Positions 49,777 to 60,640 of a stretch of 64,000 bases of DNA are shown here, piece by piece. The stretch spans positions 188,927,991-188,991,990 of the forward strand of contig NC_133661.1 of assembly GCF_037893015.1 (NCBI RefSeq), written 5' to 3'. The notes under the pieces are model-generated. The model was given only the letters and a program-made list of their open reading frames with translations. It was not told where the DNA came from and made no database searches. The stretch is from Macrotis lagotis (Eukaryota > Chordata > Mammalia > Peramelemorphia > Peramelidae). The first letter of the stretch is position 1, and each line of letters begins with the position of its first letter. The translations under genes were made by a program, and so were the position numbers.

Positions 49777-50637
49777 GTGAAGGGTTTTGAGATTTTAAAC
49801 TCTACTGTAAAAACATTTTGGGTTAAAGAAAAGTGGTATTGTGTTTCTAAGATGAAAAATACCTATGTTATCAGGGTTATTTACTTATCATTTGGGTAAA
49901 AGTTCTAATTCATTTTAATATTAAGTCTAATAAAGATAACACTTGTTTTTTTTTATTTTGGATGTAGCTTTTGGAATGTGAGCACTGTATTCTCTGTATA
50001 AAGCTTCTAGCAAACTGAACTTTTGAGATGTTTAGTTGTTATTGCTTTGGGGTTTTAAATGTGTTTTACATATATATATATATATGATTGCATTCTGAGA
50101 GATTCTGAGTAAAGGGGTCTAGAAGAGAAGTGTAAAGGATATTCTTTTTCCTCTTGTTTTAAGTGGAATGAGATGTTTAAATAAGAATCTTATGAATAAT
50201 ACAAATTAACAATGTATGTTCAATTTTAGAAAAGTCAAGAATGTGGACTTCTCTTGGTAACTGCAGATAGCTGATGTGGGGGGCTCTGATGGATAACCAA
50301 AATATGTGTAGTCCAACTGTAATGTAACCTATTGATGGATAAGATGAATCTATAGGTTATGCGATATTCTTTTATAACTTCAAAGTGCTTATATTTGCAT
50401 ATATCTGTTGAAGATATGAGTTATTTAAATACTCTATTGTTAAAGCCTGGGATTAACATGTGATTGCTTTGAAGAGCAATAAGGAAAATTGCAAACATTA
50501 TGACCCTTCCTAGGATAGATCTGTGGGTTCATGAATAATGTAAAAATGGAAGAATTTCTTTGTACAATCTAGTAATTTTTGAACTATTCTTATTGTTGTT
50601 TTGTTAGATTGAAATAAATAGCACATGTTGAAAAAAA
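49777..50637 (+). pseudogene. Probable 3'-UTR retrocopy of an unrecognised mRNA
   Basis: Non-coding, 3'-UTR-like sequence ending in gattgaaataaatagcacat, a poly(A) signal AATAAA about 15 bases before a short A-run (50630-50636). Flanks tcacctagatg (49766) and tcacctaagatg (50640) look like a target-site duplication with one indel. I do not recognise the source gene. Confidence 0.45.
50069..50086 (+). repeat. (TA)n microsatellite
   Basis: About 9 TA units. Confidence 0.9.
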
Positions 50638-50677
50638 GTCACCTAAGATGTTCTATTGGTTTTAAAGAATTCTGCAA

Positions 50678-50800
50678 AGTAACACAGTGGATAGAGTAAT
50701 GGTCCTGGAGACAGGAATGCCTGACTTCAGACACTTAATGATTATCTAGTTATGTGACCTTGGGTAAGTCACTTAACCCTGAATTCCTTACCAAAACAAC
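50678..50800 (+). repeat. Marsupial tRNA-derived SINE, plus (diverged)
   Basis: cacagtggatagagtaatgg, cagacacttaatgattatct, cttgggtaagtcacttaacc. Confidence 0.82.
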
Positions 50801-51286
50801 AATAATAATTTGTAGGTTAAGGATGCCTAGTAGTTAAACAAGTTTATGTATAGAAGTTTCTAGCGCTATATTTGTGAATTGGGAATATTTTGGATATGTC
50901 TATATATTCCAAAATTGATTATTTGCTTTGAAATAAAAGTACCTATGTAATATGAAAAAGATAAACACAAGAAAGATAATTTGATATTTTTCTGTGACAA
51001 TATTTAGCTTAGGCAATCTCTCATCAAGGGAGGCATTTATTTGTTGTAAAATACAACAGGCTAAAAGGAGGGTTCTCTAACCTAGGGGAATTTGATATAC
51101 CATCTTTATATAGAGATAGCGTACATATGATTTCAGACAAAAGGATGCCTCTAGTAAGAGGTAGAAGATGATGCCTGTAGGGCCAGTCCTAGTTAGAATA
51201 CCTTGATTTAGCAAAGACCCAGGAAGGACATTCACAGCTTTAAGTAGGAGTTTCATTAATTGGGACTCCATTAAGAATACAATTGG

Positions 51287-51443
51287 GGGGGCGGCTAGGT
51301 GGTGTAGTGGATAAGGCACCTGCCCTGGAGTCAGGGGTGCCTGGGTTCAAATCCGGTCTCAGACACTTAATGGTTGCCTAGCCATTTGGCCTTGGGCAAG
51401 CCACTTTTAACCCTGTTTGTCTTGCAAAAAAACCTAAAAAAAA
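51287..51443 (+). repeat. Marsupial tRNA-derived SINE, plus
   Basis: Full SINE with perfect 15-base target-site duplication taagaatacaattgg at 51272-51286 and 51444-51458. Confidence 0.96.
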
Positions 51444-52411
51444 TAAGAATACAATTGGAATTTAGTGGATGGTATTCACTAGAAATTCTAATTACGTAAA
51501 ACAATTATTTTAGATCACAGGACATTTAACCAATTTTCTTTTTATGTCAGATACCAGGAGGGTCAGCAAAAGGAAATGTTACAAGGTCATTGTTATGTTC
51601 TTAGAGCCAAGGGAGCCAATATGTCAGGTTATAGGTATGTGCAGCCAAAGGGCTGACTTCTCAGTATGGCCCGAGGATGGACCCGTTTGACTTGATTTCC
51701 CCAAAATGACATTTGGATAATGTCTCACTTGGAAGAATAAATCTGGCCTAAGACATTTGATGACCCACATAACCTCTGCTTGGACCCTGACATTCAATAC
51801 TTATACCTATAAAGGAATATTCCTTTAATGTCTTAGATCTTCATAGTTGCTAAGCAAACCAGAACAAGAAGTTTTAGGTTATTTGTATCTAATAGCCAGA
51901 AAAAGGTTAGGTGTGTCATTGCTATCAGCTACATGTTAAGATAGGAATTAATTTTCTTTAATTTTTACTTAGGGAGGATAATTAGGTACAAAAAATAATG
52001 TGAAATTCTTAGGATAATTACAGTTACATGGTCTAGTTTAAGCAAAGGAACATGAGTCCTATTAGCATGATGATTATGTGGCTTATTTAAGAGGGCCCCT
52101 TGGAAGTAAGGATGAATAATATTATCCATTTGTTGGAAATTGGGAAATTATATTCCTGGAAGACCAACTAGCACTAAAGGGACTTTTGGGTTTGTGGGAC
52201 TACTGCCTCCACCCATTTGTCCAGAGGGTTGATCAGGGAGTCCTTATCTAGAATTAAGGGCCTACTCCCTGGGCACAGGAAGGGAGTTATGGCTATAGAA
52301 CCCCAATTTTAGCCTTATTAAATTCTAAGCTGTAGTGCAAAAATTACCAATTAGACAGCTAGGGCCTCAATTTGCTTGCTGGCTAAGCCATGCAAAAAAT
52401 CTGTTAATTGG

Positions 52412-52555
52412 GGGTGGCTAGGTGGGGTAGTGGATAAAGCACTGGCCCTGGAGTCAGGAGTACCTGGGTTCAAATCCTGTCTCAGACACTTAATAATTAC
52501 CATACTGTGTGGCGTTGGGCAAACCACTTAACCCCATTGCCTTGCAAAAACCTAA
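52412..52555 (+). repeat. Marsupial tRNA-derived SINE, plus
   Basis: Full SINE with perfect 18-base target-site duplication aaaaaatctgttaattgg at 52394-52411 and 52556-52573. Confidence 0.96.
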
Positions 52556-52622
52556 AAAAAATCTGTTAATTGGAGAAGGAGGAGTCTGTGGTAAAAAATA
52601 ACCTATCTAAATAGATGACTGT

Positions 52623-52781
52623 AGGGGCAACTAGGGGGTGAAATGATAGGTTACCAGCCCTGGAGTCATGAGGATCTAAATTCAAATGTAGCTTCATACA
52701 CTTAATAATTAAATAGTTGTGTGACTTCGGGCAAGTCACTTAACCCCAATATCTTGTAAACAAAATCCCTAAAAATAAAAG
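52623..52781 (+). repeat. Marsupial tRNA-derived SINE, plus (older variant)
   Basis: Diverged SINE with target-site duplication atagatgact at 52611-52620 and 52782-52791, only 50 bases after the previous SINE's repeat. Confidence 0.85.
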
Positions 52782-53099
52782 ATAGATGACTATGAGCAAG
52801 TAGTTAAAGACATAATAAAGTTAACATGTGCTCTCAAACAAACCTGGAAATAAGATAGGTCCTTGTCTCTGAAAATAACGAAGTAAAAATTTTGATAGAA
52901 GCAAAAGTCAGTAGTTATGTCAATAAGAAGAACTGTGATTCAAGTAAGAAATGACTAATAAGGTATGGAACCCCAAATTCTTATTACAAAAGAAGAAGGG
53001 AATTGTGAGGAAAATATGAGTATTTGGGTTCCACAAGAATGTGAAGGGAGGATTGATAGTTTATATTACAAAGACTAGGGTCTGCTATAATATTCCATG

Positions 53100-54422
53100 G
53101 AGTTTTTATTTTAGAGATTCTTTCAATAGATGATCAGTAGATTCCCTCAATTTCTATTTTACCCTCTACTTTTAGGATATTTGGGCAATTTTACTGGGAA
53201 ATTTCTTGAAAAATGAAGTCCATGGTCATCTGTTCAAGATTTTCATGAAACCTAATAAGTTTTAAATTATTACTTTTAAAGACATTCTTTCTCCTCATTG
53301 ATCTTTTGGGCTGCTTTTTCCATATAACCTAAACTGGTTTTTAAGATATTATTTTGTTCAGTATTTTTTGTATTTACTTGGGTTTCATGATTTTCCTGCA
53401 TTACTCTCAGTTCTTATCCCTGTTTTTACTCTTCCTTCATTAATTGATTTTCAAAGTATTTTAAGCTCTTCCATAACCTGACATCAATTCCTATTTTTCT
53501 TGAGGGCTTTGGATACAGATGTTTGAACTATGTTGTATTCTGAGTCTGTGCTTTGTTCTTTCATGGGACCAAAGCAATTGTTTATGCTTAGATCCTTTTT
53601 CTTCTGTTGTTTGTTCATTTACCCAGTATATGTTTTTTTGTTTGTGTGTTAAGAGGCTCTTCTTTTAGGGACAAAGAAGCACTTTTCCAAACTTTTGAAA
53701 GTTTTGGGGACTACCCCAATCTCCCCCCCACCCCACCCCCACCAGGACCTAAATTCCTTCAAAGTCTTATGAGAGTCTTTGACTGATATAGCCTGTACTC
53801 TGGTCTTTGGATCACCACATGTACTCCCCACCATCCTGGAGGTGAGGAGGAGGATCCCTACTCCTCCATGGTAGAACGGGGCCCCAGACTGCACTCTGGA
53901 TCTGAGTTTGGGCAAAGTAGCAGAGTCCTGCCCCAGTGGATCTCCATTGACTCCCTGACCATCAGTGAGCTGAGTGCTCTGGAAGCAGTTGCTGAGTGGT
54001 TCTGCAGGTTTCTGAGGATGGGCTATGCAAAAACCTGGGCTCTGCACTCATTCTGGTGCCACAGAGATTTCTCAGTGACCATCCAAGTTTTGGCAATCTG
54101 TGGTCTGAGATGTCTGGAAACTTCCCTGTTACCAAGGACTCATGTACCCTCATGGACCCAGACACCTTGTTCCTAGACAGTTAGAGCTGGTTCAGTCCAG
54201 CATGGTATGGGCCATGCTGCCATGTGGCCCTTACCAACCAAGTTGAAACAAACCCTTCCCAGAGACCTTCCAAGTTGTCTTGGGCTGGAAAAGTGTTCCA
54301 CTCACTCTTTCTGTGACTTCTACCACTCTAAAATTGGTTAGATTAAAAATTTCAAGGAATTTGGAGTGCTCTGGAGGAGAGCTTCTGGGAATTCCTGATT
54401 CCACTTCTCCATCTTGGCTCTG
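53100..54422 (-). mobile_element. HAL1-B-like 5' part (5' UTR plus ORF1 N-terminus), minus
   Basis: On the minus strand the 5' end at about 54422 carries the antisense of a 'gagccaagatgg' start. A GC-rich 5' UTR (54420-53640) and the ORF1 N-terminal coiled-coil region (53620-53100) follow. Overlapping open frames on both strands at 53649-54176 are in the 5' UTR and are not taken as genes. Confidence 0.65.
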
Positions 54423-54747
54423 CTCACTTCTATCATCCTTTAAACAAAATCTTCATTTCACACTATCAAACCCTCAGGTTCTAGTGCTATATATCACCTA
54501 AATTTCCTCAGCAAATGCCTAGGAAATTTATTTACATGTCGCCTTAATTTCTTCTCTTATTACTTATTTTACTCCCCTTTGCAGTTTTAATTCTTATCTC
54601 ATCATTAAATCTGTTTTCTTCAAATTTAATGATTTCTCTTAATTACCAAATGTGAGAAACATTTTTCAGTTCCCAAGCTTTTCAATGTTTCAGAACTATT
54701 GAACACTGATAACCACTCTTTCCTCTCAGGAATTCCCTTCCAGTTTT

Positions 54748-54810
<63 letters not shown>

Positions 54811-55440
54811 CTTCATAGAAGTCTAACTACTTCTCAGTTTCCTTTGCCAGTTATTTAATCATATCATACCCCATAAACAACAAGTCCCAACCAACATTTC
54901 TATTAATATATAATATTTATATTATAGGTTCATATAGTTCTGTACATATTATATTCCCCACAGGATTAAGGGCTCTTTAAAAGTAAGGACTGTTTTTGCT
55001 TTTCTTTGTAGCCCCCTACTTCTTTGTATAATACTAAAAATATAGTAGGTCCTTATAGATAAAAATTGGTTATAAAGTGACCATTATCTTCCTAACCTGT
55101 ACCCTAATGACCATGGTCTCCTTGCAATTTATTGAACAATATGGGCATTTTTATTACTTGCCTCTGATTCTGAGAATTTTCTCCCTCCTCCTCACCCTCT
55201 CCTAGATTTCTTTAAATTTCATTCAAAACTTTGCATTCCACCAAAAATACTTCCTTGAACTCCCCTAACTTGAACTCCTCAAATAGTCTCAGTTATATAA
55301 TTTCCATATTGTATTTTTATGTAGTTGTTTATATGATGGCTACAAATTTTTGTGATTTCCTTGAGTGTATTACCTATTTTAAAAAATGATCTGTATTCAG
55401 TGTTGATAACAAATTCTACATGGTAATTTCTTGTCGAATT
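54423..55440. other. Unassigned AT-rich DNA with an L2/MIR-like tail
   Basis: No gene seen. 54961-55073 has the L2/MIR tail pattern (gggctctttaaaagtaagga, tatagtaggtccttat). Confidence 0.5.
54755..54808 (+). repeat. (TC)n microsatellite
   Basis: About 27 TC units. Confidence 0.97.
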
Positions 55441-55444
55441 GATT

Positions 55445-56110
55445 TTAGATGTTGGCAGTGAAGTGCACTACCACAAATATTATGAGGACTATTTTGGAAT
55501 TATGAAAGCAAAGTGGTTTAAAATCTATGCCTTTTTATCTAGAAATTCTGCTACAGGGTCTATGTCCCCAGAGAAGCATTGACTAAAAAAGAGACTCCAT
55601 ATCTGCATACATCAATATATTTATAGCAGTATTTTTTTTTAGGTTTTTGCAAAGCAAATGGGGTTAAGTGGTTTGCCTAAGGCAAGTAACTATTAAGTGT
55701 CTGAGACCATATTTGAACCCAGGTACTCCTGAATCCAGGGCTGGTGCTTTATCCATTGTGCCACCTAGCCACCCCTATAGCAATATTTCTTTTGGTGTTT
55801 TTATAGCAAAGAACCATAAACAAAATATAGTCCCATTTTGGGTAGTAATAGCTAAACAGATTGTGGGGCATAAATGTGATCAAATATTAATGGGTCATAT
55901 GAAATTATGAGTTTTATGACTAAACAGAATTATAATAATATTTATAAGATTGAATGCAAGGTGAATTAAGCAGAGCGAGGAATACAGTATATGCAATAAT
56001 GACCACCATATCAATGGAAGCAACATTAACGACCAAACAAAAGAAAATAGGTGTTACATTTTTTAAATTGATTTGTCCAAAAAAAAGATATGAGAAGAAA
56101 TATATTACCA
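55445..56110 (+). mobile_element. Old sense L1 3' end with nested SINE
   Basis: Decayed ORF2 end and 3' UTR (ttttggaattatgaaagc, acagggtctatgtcccc, ttatagcag). It is interrupted by a SINE with a target-site duplication. Confidence 0.6.
55635..55775 (-). repeat. Marsupial tRNA-derived SINE, minus
   Basis: Antisense SINE; flanks tatagcagtattt (55622-55634) and tatagcaatattt (55776-55788), one difference in 13. Confidence 0.92.
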
Positions 56111-56382
56111 CATTTTTGATATGGTAGACAGGTATTGTATATCATTGAGAACATCTGAATTTGTTCTATGTGATGATTTTTTCCTTTTAAAATTCATTCC
56201 TTGTTTTAATTCTTAGCTTTTTAGGAAGAGATGAAGGAAGAATACAAGGGAAAAGCCTAAGCAAAGTAAAACTAAAAAGACATGCATATAATTTATTTAA
56301 AAATATAAATCCTTTGATAAATCTAAAAATTACCTTTTCATATATATATATATACATATATGTATATATACATATATATGTA

Positions 56383-56425
<43 letters not shown>

Positions 56426-57265
56426 ATGATTATTTTAGACTGAGTTTCCCCTTTTCATAGGCTATGATGAAGACTGTTATAACATCCTGTACTGTAGAAA
56501 CAAGATAACCTCAAGTTGTTTGCAGAGGCTTGCCCAGCATTTTTGTTTCTCTTAGAATTATACTTGTGTTGGTATATGCATATCTTTCATATCAGTAGGT
56601 GCTTGTAATTAATGGCAATGTGTCTGCATCTGAAAATCACGCTTATAAGAATTCATCTATGTCCTTTATGTGAAATAAAACTAACTTCTCTATGTACTCA
56701 ACAGTAACTATATACTATGAAGTAGTGGCCTCATTATTTCTCAGTTACTCTTTGTAAAGACATGAAGTCATTCTTGTTGCTATTATCTTATTTAATTTAC
56801 ATTCTTGGAGATTGTGGTAAACTCAGTTTGTGGAATGAGTATCCAAATCATTCCAATATTGAAACTTTCCTCTAAAAAATTTTGAAATTAAAACCAAACT
56901 ATCTTTCAGGTAATAAAAAAATTCATAGAACAAGAGAATGGAAGAAATTTAAAAATCTTTAAGTTCAAGCATAATATTAAACAATTTTTGTGAAGTCACA
57001 TATAATGGATGATTTTAATATTTGACTAAGTTGTAGTTATGAAGGTCTCCAAATTAAGGCAAGATTCCAAGGGACAAAAAAGCAGGCAGAAACATAAAGC
57101 AAAAGCATTTTTGGTACATTATTTATATATTATTTTATTTATACACATATTCATATAGAAATAAACATATTAAACATAAACATGCACATATATATGTATA
57201 TGATAATTGGTAATTCTTAGTATTATCTTCTGGAGTGCAATAAAAATTGATCATCACATAATTAT
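56111..57265. other. 3' flank of intact OR gene, no gene seen
   Basis: AT-rich DNA with an AT/TATG microsatellite at 56341-56417. Nothing else recognised. Confidence 0.55.
56341..56417 (+). repeat. AT-rich microsatellite
   Basis: Runs of TA mixed with TATG and TG units. Confidence 0.92.
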
Positions 57266-58207
57266 CTAAAAGACTGGATTGGAGCCAATATGCCGACTTC
57301 TCAGTCTAATCATGGCTGCTTTCATCTCTTGATTCCTCAAGCTATAAATAATTGGATTCAGGAGAGGAGTTATCACTGAGTAAAACACTGAGAAAACTTT
57401 GTCTAGTGAATAGCTACAAACTGGGCAAGCATAAATTAAGATGACTGGTCCAAAGAAGAGAGTGACCACTGTGATGTGAGCAGTCAGTGTAGACAGAGCT
57501 TTAGATACCCCACTAGAGGAACGATACTTGACAGTGACTAATATAACAATATAGGAGACAAGTAAAAGGATGAAGGAAATCAGGGAAAGCAGGCCACTGT
57601 CTGCAATTACAAGAAGCTCTAGGACATAAGTGTCGGTACAGGCAAGTTTCAACACCAGGGGAAGGTCACAAAAAACATCATCAATCACATTAGGGCCACA
57701 GAAGGGCAAACTCACCATAAAGGCCATCTGACTCATGGTATGCACAAAGCCAACTGTCCATGACAGAAGTACACTTCCTACCAGAATTCTATGATTCATG
57801 ATAGCGGCGTAATGGAGGGGTTTACATATTGCAACATATCTGTCAACAGCCATAACTATGAGAAGTGTCATCTCACCACCCCCCAAAAGATGAGCTAGAA
57901 ACATCTGTGCCATGCAGCCCCACAAAGAAATAGTTTTTCTCTCCCTGAAAAAGTCTATGATCATCTTAGGGACAGTAACAGTAGAAAGAGTCATATCAAA
58001 AAAAGAGAGGTTGGCCAGGAGGAAGTACATGGGGGTTGAGTGCAGGTGGGAGTCAAAAGTTACTATAAGTATAATGAGACAGTTTCCAGCCAAGATTGAT
58101 GTATAGGCAAGAAAGAAAATCACAAAAAAGAAAAGCTCAAGCTCCCAAGAATTGGTGAGACCCATCAAAATAAATTCATCTACCAAAGAGTTATTCTTCA
58201 TCTTCAT
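57266..58207 (-). CDS. Olfactory receptor, OR4 family (OR4K/OR4F-like), intact
   Basis: Intact single-exon coding region of 313 residues, the usual length for an odorant receptor. This is a class A G-protein-coupled receptor of the olfactory neuron cilium, which signals through the olfactory G protein. Visible landmarks are a short N-terminus with the sequon NNS at residues 5-7, TM1 with the GN motif, PMYFLLANLSFFD in TM2, MAVDRYVAICKPLHY at the end of TM3, the cysteine-bearing second outer loop (CGPN, then CDLPLVLKLAC), KALSTLTAHITVV leading into TM6, and PLLNPIIYSLRN in TM7. From memory the wording is closest to family 4, sub-families K and F. I cannot assign an ortholog, so no symbol is given. 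A decayed second copy sits at the window start in the same orientation. A conserved splice acceptor lies 33 bases upstream of the start. Confidence 0.93.
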   Translation of the reverse strand: MKMKNNSLVDEFILMGLTNSWELELFFFVIFFLAYTSILAGNCLIILIVTFDSHLHSTPMYFLLANLSFFDMTLSTVTVPKMIIDFFRERKTISLWGCMAQMFLAHLLGGGEMTLLIVMAVDRYVAICKPLHYAAIMNHRILVGSVLLSWTVGFVHTMSQMAFMVSLPFCGPNVIDDVFCDLPLVLKLACTDTYVLELLVIADSGLLSLISFILLLVSYIVILVTVKYRSSSGVSKALSTLTAHITVVTLFFGPVILIYACPVCSYSLDKVFSVFYSVITPLLNPIIYSLRNQEMKAAMIRLRSRHIGSNPVF

Positions 58208-58234
58208 CTACTTCATGCCTTTCAAGCATGCAGA

Positions 58235-58258
58235 AGTTCTCTGTAGGAAACACAATCT
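58235..58258 (-). promoter_or_regulatory. Candidate 3' splice site upstream of intact OR coding exon
   Basis: Read on the minus strand, a short pyrimidine stretch ends in TTTCCTACAG, giving exon start at about 58240 and 33 bases of 5' UTR before the ATG. Odorant receptor genes usually have a short leader exon spliced to just upstream of the coding exon. The same site is kept in copy A (intron end at about 989). Confidence 0.45.
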
Positions 58259-58259
58259 G

Positions 58260-59814
58260 AAAGGATTCACAATTGTATGTGAGTGTTCTTAAATATATGT
58301 AAAAGGAAAAAAAAATTACATTTCAAACACAGATGATATTAAATGGTAAATCCTCTTGAAAATATGGTGGATAAATTATTTAGTATCCATCAGCATCTAT
58401 TTTCTGAGACGGATCCTCAATAATCATAAATAGAACAAAGAGAGTTCTTGTGAAAGTATTTCGCAAAAAACAAGTCAATGTTTTACTGAACACATTAGTA
58501 TAAGAGAATAATGTTAAAGGTATCTAGTTTATTTCCAGGTCTACTGTAAATAGATTTTAGGTGGCCATATGACAAAGGATATAATTAAAACAACAAAGCA
58601 CTGAATAAATATTCTTACATTGACAAATGAGAACAAAAAGTTCTCATTTGGAGAACATGAAGAATAAGGCTAATAACAAGTTCACTATATACTCAATAAA
58701 ACTGTTAGAGTCAGACATAAACTATCACTGGAAGAAACAAAACATAGGGAAAAAAATCTTGACTTATAACTCTAAATCATTGCAGCTTTTCTTCCAAATT
58801 AATAGTTTCAGTTCTTATTAGTTTGAATTTAGAGTTAACATGTGAAATTCTATAAATCTAAAGAAAATTCTATTTTCTCTATTCATCATGAAAACCTAAT
58901 ACTCCTTTGGATTCTCACTTCAACTTTAAAATTACTTTATAATACTTCAAAATAATTTTTGTCCAAGTGTGTTACCCTAAAGCTATGACTTCCTCAAAAT
59001 TCAACAAATTTCTGGAAAATTCCTGTTTGTTCTGTCTGATATCCTTTGAATGTTTCTTCTCTTTTCCACTAATATCCAATTAGCTACCTGAGAAGTCACA
59101 ACCATGTGTACTTTCACTTTGATAAATATTTGTTAAAATGAACTGCTTTATTTTAAAATCTTCTAACTTGTGTCATTGACATTAATCATCTACAATCTAA
59201 TCTTTTCACAACTAGCAAAATACCTTTCCTAAAATGCACTATACTAGGGTTCTGCTGAAAAAGGAATGAAATGTTTCACATATTGGGCATTAGCATAGTG
59301 AAGATTTTTATCTGTTTCACCCTCCAATACCAATTCCATTCTCTCTTTTAGATTCAATTATCACCACTATGTAGATACACGTCAAATCAATGCATTTGCC
59401 CATTATCTTTATTCTGAACTCCAACTCTACATTTCTATCTGAAATGAAAGTTTTTCTGCCAGAATGATCTGCTAAGCAACTGAAACTCAGTTCAAAGACT
59501 TGCCAGGGATAAATTCCTACATTTGTCTTCTTGTTCAAGGTGACGGGTTTAAGACCAAATCAAAATACTTTACATAATACTTTCCTCTATGAGCTATATC
59601 AAATTATACAGCAGAAAACATGAAAACCATCAAAGTCTCTTTCTAAAGGGGTCTGGATGCTAAATAAATTTAAAAAAGCAGAGTATGCAGTCATAGTACA
59701 TAGAAAATGTCTTAAGGTCTTCCTGACTGGCTTCCATTTATACTTTTACTCAATTCATCTTCAAAGTTAGAAATATTCTTCACTAAATATTCCTAAATTG
59801 ATTGCTCTTAAATA
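58260..59814. other. OR copy B upstream DNA, no gene seen
   Basis: Counterpart of 1007-2594; expected intron or promoter-side flank. No coding signal. Confidence 0.6.
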
Positions 59815-60030
59815 AGCAGCTAGATGGCATAATGCATGGGAAACAGGGCATGAAATCATTAAGACCTGCACTCAATCCAGTCTCATACACTTAGCACATG
59901 TGCAGTAAAAATTCACTTCACTTATGAGTTAGAATTCTTGCTTATACAATAGGGACAATAACAATAACCCTTACAGGGTTGTTGTGAGGATTAAATATTT
60001 TCAAAAGTGCCTAGAAACTTCTAGGTTCTA
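59815..60030 (+). repeat. Old MIR-like SINE (copy B)
   Basis: Same element as at 2595-2845, including 'gggttgttgtgaggatt'. Confidence 0.6.
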
Positions 60031-60342
60031 TACATACTCAATCCTCTATTTGATTTTCTATATAATATCCTCAAAACTCAAAAAGAAACCCTCTATATTG
60101 ATTTTTTACTTTCCTTCATCATCCTTCTCCCCCTTTCTCCCTGCTTCAGCTGAGTCATTTGGAAACTCCAGGTATTTTCACTCTTCCTTTTATAATTTCA
60201 ATCTTAATTTCCTCCTCCCTTCCCAGCTCTTAAATTAATCCAGAACCCCATCACATTTGCCCTTGAGGAAATATTTGTTAATTTAATATAAAGAAATAAA
60301 AATGAAAACTTAAATTGAGTTGTAAGAAATTAAATTGATTCT

Positions 60343-60640
60343 ATTGACTTTGAAGTCAGGAAGACAGGAGTTTGAATACAACCTTCAGCACTTGATGCTT
60401 TCCAGCTGTGTCTTCTTACTGTGTATTAAGTTACTTAACCCTGATTTACTTGCATCTAGGGCCATCTCCAGTCATCCTGATTCATATCTGGACAGTGGAC
60501 CCAAATGGCTTTGGAGGAGAAGGTGAGACAGGTGACTAAACTAAGCAACCCTTCACTGAAATCCAGTTCATGTACTTGTCATGGCATCACCTCCCTGACA
60601 TTGTGGTCTTCTTCCAAAATGAAGGACAGAAAACATTTTC
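60343..60640 (+). repeat. Marsupial SINE of a second type (MAR/RTE-related), plus
   Basis: tRNA-like head, then the block gccatctccagtcatcctga, gtggacccaaatggctttgg, tcatggcatcacctccctga, ending in 'aaaatgaaggacag'. This type is common in marsupials and is thought to be mobilised by RTE LINEs. Absent from copy A, so inserted after the duplication. Confidence 0.72.

Larger units (their letters stand above)
50960..52980 (-). mobile_element. Weak endogenous-retrovirus-like fossil (unassigned)
   Basis: Moderately old sequence unlike the L1, HAL1 or SINE families here. On the minus strand one stretch near 52330-52400 reads like the heptad region of a retroviral envelope TM subunit (DFLHGLASKQIEALA), but nothing else is decisive and no LTR pair was seen. 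It is broken throughout and interrupted by SINEs. Low confidence; an unknown old repeat is equally possible. Confidence 0.25.

Noticed and set aside
53649-54176. Overlapping open frames on both strands
   Set aside because: They fall in the GC-rich 5' UTR of a HAL1-B-like element; no family resemblance.
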